Source: an uncultured Actinomycetes bacterium
Lineage (GTDB): Bacteria > Actinomycetota > Acidimicrobiia > Acidimicrobiales > RAAP-2
Assembly: GCA_903860745.1 (NCBI GenBank)
Contig: CAIORQ010000044.1
Coordinates: forward strand, 1-64,000
Direction of reading: 5' to 3'
DNA length: 64,000 bases
Of this stretch, positions 60,303 to 64,000 are shown one piece after another; position 1 is the stretch's first letter, and every line of letters starts with the position of its first letter. Under the pieces are notes generated by a model that did no database searches, was not told the origin of the DNA, and saw nothing but the letters and a program-made list of their open reading frames with translations. The translations under genes were made by a program, and so were the position numbers.

Positions 60303-62056
60303 GCGCCCTGCCCATCGCCAGCTTCCCCGAGGTGCGGGCCTTCGCACGCACCTTGATCCGTCGTCACCGCGGCTCCCTGGCCATCATGCTCAGCCTCTAC
60401 GCCGTGGCCGCGGTCGCCGCGCTCGTACCGGCCTACGTGATCGGGATCCTCATCAACGACGCGACGACGCACGCGCTGAGCGACGCTCGCATCACCGCTG
60501 CGCTGGAGGTGCTCGCGAGCTCGTCGCTGGCCTACGGCGCCTTGACCTTCTTCGCCCGACGCCGCAGCTACATCCTGGGCGAACGCGTCTTCGCGGACCT
60601 GCGCGACTCCTTCTTGCAGTCGGTGCTCAACCTGCCGCTCCTCGAAGTCGAACGCGCCGGCACGGGCGACCTGCTCAGCCGCACGACCAGCGACGTCGAG
60701 GCGATGTCGCGCACCGTGCGCTTCGCCATGCCCGAGTGGCTCGTCGCCATCGTCCAGACCCTCCTGACCTTCGCAGCCATGGCGCTCGTGAGTCCGCTGG
60801 CGTCGCTGGCCTGCCTGGTGTCGATGCCCTTCTTGTTCTTCGCCACCCGCCACTACCTGCGCTACGCGACCCCCGGATACCGCCGCGAACGCATCAGCTA
60901 CGCCAGCCTGGCGGGTACGGTCTCCGAGACCGCCGAGGGGGCCCGCACCGTCGACGCCCTCCAACTCGCCGATCGTCAGAACCGCCGCATCGAGGCCAAT
61001 CTGCGCGAGAACTTCTACGCCGAGATGTACACGCTCCTGATGCGCATGATCTGGTTCCCCATCACCGAGGGGGCCTTCGCGCTGGCCGTCGCGGCCACCC
61101 TCGGCTGGAGCGGGCTGCTGGCCCTGCACCACGTGATCACCATCGGCGCGGCGACCACCGTCACCCTCTACGTGGTTCAGATCAACGACCCACTGGACCG
61201 CATCGTGTCGTGGCTCGACGAGCTGCAGATGGGGCAGTCCTCCCTGGCGCGCCTGGTGGGCGTCTCCGCGGTGCGCGACACCCGGCCCTTGAGCGGGCCG
61301 GAGCCGTCGGACGAGGAGCTGCGGGTCGAGCACGTCCATTACGCCTACGGCGAAGGTCGCGACGTCCTGCACGACGTGTCCCTGGTGATCCGTCCCGGTG
61401 AGCGACTCGCCATCGTCGGACCCTCGGGCGCGGGCAAGTCGACCCTCGGGCGTCTGCTGGCGGGCATGGACGCGCCCACCAGTGGGTCGCTGACCCTCGG
61501 TGGGGTCGCCGTCAGCGACATGCCCCTGGCCTCGCTTCGCCGCCACGTGCTCCTGGTGACCCAGGAGCACCACATCTTCTTGGGCACCGTGCGCGACAAC
61601 CTGGCCCTCGCCCACCCAGAAGCCACCGACCCCGCCATCGAGGAGGCCCTCGACGCCGTGGACGCGCTGGACTGGGTGCGCCTCCTCCCCCGGGGCCTCG
61701 ACACCGAACTGGGGACGACGGGACATCCCCTGAGCCCCGCCCACGCGCAGCAGATCGCCCTCGCCCGACTGGTGCTGGCCGATCCCCATACGCTCATCCT
61801 CGACGAGGCCACGGCCCTGCTGGACCCGCGAGCCGCTCGCCACCTCGAGCGCTCGCTCTCCGCGGTCCTCGAGGGCCGCACCGTCATCGCCATCGCTCAC
61901 CGTCTCCACACGGCCCACGACGCCGACCGGGTGTGCGTGATGCGCGACGGTCGCATCGTCGAGCTCGGCAGCCACGACGAGCTGTTGGCCCTCCACGGCG
62001 ACTACGCCGCGCTCTGGCGCAGCTGGCGACACGAGACGCCGTCGAGCGCGAGCTAG
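60299..62056 (+). CDS. ABC exporter half with catalytic ATPase (partner 2)
   Basis: A 585-residue half-transporter with six spans. It keeps Walker A GPSGAGKST near residue 375, Q-loop LLVTQEHH, Walker B LILDEATALLD and H-loop IAHRLH. Its signature reads LSPAHAQQ (near 477) instead of LSGGQ. That is the mirror of partner 1: together they form exactly one complete ATP site, made from this protein's P-loop and partner 1's SGGQ. Coupled by GTGA overlap. Substrate unknown. Confidence 0.93.
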   Translation: MSALPIASFPEVRAFARTLIRRHRGSLAIMLSLYAVAAVAALVPAYVIGILINDATTHALSDARITAALEVLASSSLAYGALTFFARRRSYILGERVFADLRDSFLQSVLNLPLLEVERAGTGDLLSRTTSDVEAMSRTVRFAMPEWLVAIVQTLLTFAAMALVSPLASLACLVSMPFLFFATRHYLRYATPGYRRERISYASLAGTVSETAEGARTVDALQLADRQNRRIEANLRENFYAEMYTLLMRMIWFPITEGAFALAVAATLGWSGLLALHHVITIGAATTVTLYVVQINDPLDRIVSWLDELQMGQSSLARLVGVSAVRDTRPLSGPEPSDEELRVEHVHYAYGEGRDVLHDVSLVIRPGERLAIVGPSGAGKSTLGRLLAGMDAPTSGSLTLGGVAVSDMPLASLRRHVLLVTQEHHIFLGTVRDNLALAHPEATDPAIEEALDAVDALDWVRLLPRGLDTELGTTGHPLSPAHAQQIALARLVLADPHTLILDEATALLDPRAARHLERSLSAVLEGRTVIAIAHRLHTAHDADRVCVMRDGRIVELGSHDELLALHGDYAALWRSWRHETPSSAS

Positions 62057-62158
62057 CCAAGGAGCCGGCCGGGACCTCCCGCGGTGCGCGTCGCCGGGGC
62101 CTGTTCCCTAACATGGGTGTGCCGCGAGCACGCGGCGTCCACCGAGGAGGGAGTTGAC

Positions 62159-62488
62159 ATGCGCTACCTCATCAGCGTGCTCGACGACCGCAGCGAGTCG
62201 GCCACGGCCGACGAGATGGCCGCCGTCGACCAGTTCAACGAGCGATTGCGAGCGGAGGGCCACTGGATCATGGCCGCCGGCCTCGCGTCACCGGACCAGG
62301 GCCTCGTCATCGAGCACCGGGGCGGGACCGAACTTCGCAGTGGCGGACTCTTCTTCGAGTCCGGGGACTACGTCAGTGGCTTCTGGATCGTCGAGGTCCC
62401 GACTCACGAGACGGCGCTCGAACTCGCCAGCGAGGGTTCACGTCACTGCGGGCGCAAGGTCGAGCTGCGACCCTTCCTCGAGGTGTAG
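62159..62488 (+). CDS. YCII-related domain protein
   Basis: A 109-residue protein with the YCII dimeric barrel pattern: MRYLISVLDDRSESAT, FNERLRAEGHWIMAAGLAS, SGFWIVEVPTHETALELA and the end VELRPF. Such proteins often sit next to ECF sigma factors, but none is seen here. GAGGAGGGAG lies upstream of the ATG, deciding it over an upstream in-frame GTG. Function unknown. Confidence 0.87.
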   Translation: MRYLISVLDDRSESATADEMAAVDQFNERLRAEGHWIMAAGLASPDQGLVIEHRGGTELRSGGLFFESGDYVSGFWIVEVPTHETALELASEGSRHCGRKVELRPFLEV

Positions 62489-62518
62489 CGCAGCGCGGCT
62501 CCCCCTAGGTTGGGAGGA

Positions 62519-62893
62519 GTGCTCACGCCTCCGCTCCTGGTATTCGACGGCGACTGCGGCTTCTGCACGGCGTGCGTCCGCTGGATCGAGCGGCGCTGGC
62601 CTGACGGGGTCGCGCGGGCGATCGCTTGGCAGGACCTCCCTCCCGAGACGCTGGGCTCGACTGGTCTGAGCGAAACGGACGTGACGGAGAAGGCGTGGTG
62701 GATAGATGGGGCGCGCCCGCGTGGTGGGGAGCGCGCCGTCGCCGCCGCGCTGGCTCGCTGCGGCGGGGCCTGGGGCGTCGTCGGACGATGTGTCGACACG
62801 ATCCCCGTGCGCTGGGCCGCGAGGCCGGTCTACGCACTGGTCGCGCGCTACCGCCACCTACTACCGGGCGCGACGTCCGCGTGTCGGACCTGA
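62519..62893 (+). CDS. DCC-family thiol-disulfide oxidoreductase-like protein (DUF393)
   Basis: A 124-residue protein with the DCC motif VFDGDCGFCTACVRW (DxDCxxC near residue 13). The second half has ALARCGGAWG and a C-terminal helix. DUF393 proteins have a predicted thioredoxin-like fold. TAGGTT ends 7 nt before the GTG at 62519; a TTG at 62510 in frame would add three residues. It follows the YCII gene by 30 bp. Confidence 0.87.
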   Translation: MLTPPLLVFDGDCGFCTACVRWIERRWPDGVARAIAWQDLPPETLGSTGLSETDVTEKAWWIDGARPRGGERAVAAALARCGGAWGVVGRCVDTIPVRWAARPVYALVARYRHLLPGATSACRT

Positions 62894-62935
62894 GCGGTCA
62901 ACGAGACGACTCTCTCGGCGCCATCGCGGTGAGGA

Positions 62936-62971
62936 CCTGTGGAGCGGTGGTTGGCCGCGGGTCCCCACAGG
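62936..62971. terminator. Weak hairpin between convergent genes
   Basis: CCTGTGG (62936-62942) and CCACAGG (62965-62971) could pair around a 22-nt GC-rich loop, between the DCC gene and the end of the GH1 gene. Stem short, no U-run; only suggestive. Confidence 0.3.
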
Positions 62972-62977
62972 AACGTC

Positions 62978-64000
62978 CTACTTGTGCGGATCCAGACGAC
63001 CCTCGAGTGGCGAGAGGATGTTGCCGGTGACCACGCCGCGATACCAATGGAAGCTGTGCTTGGGGATCCGGCGCCCGGTGTCGTAGTCCACCCACACGAT
63101 GCCGAAGCGTCGCGAGTAGCCCACCGCCCACTCGAAGTTGTCCAGCAGGCTCCACAGGAAGTAGCCCCGGAGGTTGACCCCGGCGTCGATGGCGTCCAGG
63201 CAGGCTCCGAGGTGGTCGTGGACGTACTGGATGCGCTGGGGGTCGCGGACCTGACCGTCGGTGTCGACGTAGTCGTGGAAGGCCGCACCGTTCTCCGTGA
63301 TGAAGAGGGGGATCTGCGTGTACTCGTCCTTGATGCGCAACAGGAGCTCGCGCAGGCCCGTCGCGTCGATCTCCCAGTCCATCGCCGTCTTGGGGCGCCC
63401 CGGCGTCTCGACACCGATGATCTGGAGGTTGTTGGACGTCGGCTCCTCGGGACGCGGGCCGACGTTGTACCCCATGGCGCGAGCCTCGAACTCGCGTCGA
63501 GCGTCGAACACCGTTCCCGGGCTGTAGAAGTTGACGCCGAGGAAGTCGATCGGCGAGGAGATCACGTCGAGGTCGCCGTCCTGCACCACCGAGAAACCGG
63601 GTGTCATGTGGGCGTAGTGCTCGAGCATGTCCTGGGGGTAGGAGCCCTTGAAGAGCGGGTCCAGGAAGATGCGGTTCTGATTGCCGTCGGCCCGGCGCAC
63701 CGCTTCGAGGTCCTGGGGGTCCGTCGTGCCGGGTCGCAGCACACCGAGGTTCAGCGTCAGCCCGATCTCCGCCTGGGGGCGGATGCTGCGCGCGGCGCGC
63801 ACACCGAGCCCGTGCGCGAACAGCAGGTTGTGGGTGGCCGCCACGGCCAAACCGATCTCGTCGCGACCCGGCGCGTGATGCCCGTAGCCATATCCCAGCC
63901 ACGCGCTGCACCAGGGCTCGTTGAGGGTGGTCCACTTGTCCACCCCGTCGAGACGCTCGAGGCATGCCCTTGGCGACGGCCATCAAGACGAAATCCTCGC
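62978..64000 (-). pseudogene. GH1 beta-glucosidase, N-terminus outside window, with apparent frameshift
   Basis: A family 1 glycoside hydrolase hydrolysing beta-glucosides in the cytosol. The acid/base Glu is in WTTLNEPW and the nucleophile Glu in FITENGAAF near 63290; FLWSLLDNFEWAVGY and the end VTGNILSPLEGR follow. This frame reaches back only to a TGA near 63982. The previous residues (EDFVLMAVAKGMP) lie in another frame, and adding one base between about 63945 and 63962 joins them to LERLDGVDKW. So it is either a pseudogene or an indel error. The gene starts beyond base 64000. Confidence 0.85.

Overview
The window is about 64 kb of very GC-rich, densely packed bacterial chromosome. Several features point to a high-GC actinobacterium: a type 2 isoleucyl-tRNA synthetase, a PEP carboxylase, DUF3052 and DUF5522 proteins, an ACT-domain malic enzyme, PadR, HxlR and MarR regulators with simple palindromic operators, and many apparently leaderless genes. 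I suspect Acidimicrobiia or a relative, but no rRNA or single marker proves this. I see no mobile element, CRISPR array, tRNA or rRNA. No gene-free stretch exceeds 300 bases; the longest are about 290 bases (24832-25123), 275 bases (29951-30225) and 262 bases (32002-32263).

Layout. 1-4.9 kb: a minus-strand run of a 40-residue membrane protein, MFS exporter, aldehyde dehydrogenase, cysteine desulfurase and mnmA (tRNA 2-thiolation). 5.0-6.1 kb: a frameshifted yceI and a divergent MarR regulator sharing a palindromic operator. 6.1-12.7 kb: ileS, HAD phosphatase, GNAT, glutathione peroxidase, quinone reductase, DUF5522. 12.7-20.3 kb: an amine (probably putrescine/GABA) catabolic module. Alanine dehydrogenase, permease and aminobutyraldehyde dehydrogenase face an Lrp regulator, a class III aminotransferase and an FAD amine oxidase. 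20.3-25 kb: membrane and exported proteins, threonine dehydratase, CadD-like and MFS transporters. 25-30 kb: nucleobase salvage with an NCS1 permease, a phosphoribosyltransferase, a yeast-type cytosine deaminase and upp, interspersed with small proteins. 30-32 kb: a small HxlR regulon. 32-36 kb: a heterodimeric ABC exporter. 36-38.7 kb: glutamate/leucine-type dehydrogenase, a 45-residue coiled-coil gene and a GH3 hexosaminidase.

38.7-45 kb is the histidine locus. A seven-gene minus-strand operon runs TrpR-like regulator, hisG, hisD, a hisC-hisB fusion, hisH, hisF, hisIE, with nearly every junction a 4-nt ATGA overlap. hisA is divergent. The 30 bp between the two start codons hold a palindrome that covers both predicted -10 elements, so the regulator probably controls the whole pathway from one site.

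45-58.4 kb: membrane protein, methyltransferase, ppc, DUF805-zinc ribbon, OsmC, a COG4280 membrane pair, sulfatase, a PadR/membrane-protein pair with a perfect operator, malic enzyme, a YbaK deacylase and a DapC-like aminotransferase. 58.5-64 kb: a second heterodimeric ABC transporter whose first ATPase domain has lost nearly all of its own catalytic motifs, then YCII and DCC proteins and the end of a frameshifted GH1 beta-glucosidase.

The most unusual items are the HisC-HisB fusion with its single bidirectional operator, the extreme complementary degeneracy of the 58.5-62 kb ABC pair, the widespread TANNNT-6/7-nt-start architecture, and five convergent gene pairs that share one CTAG as both stop codons.
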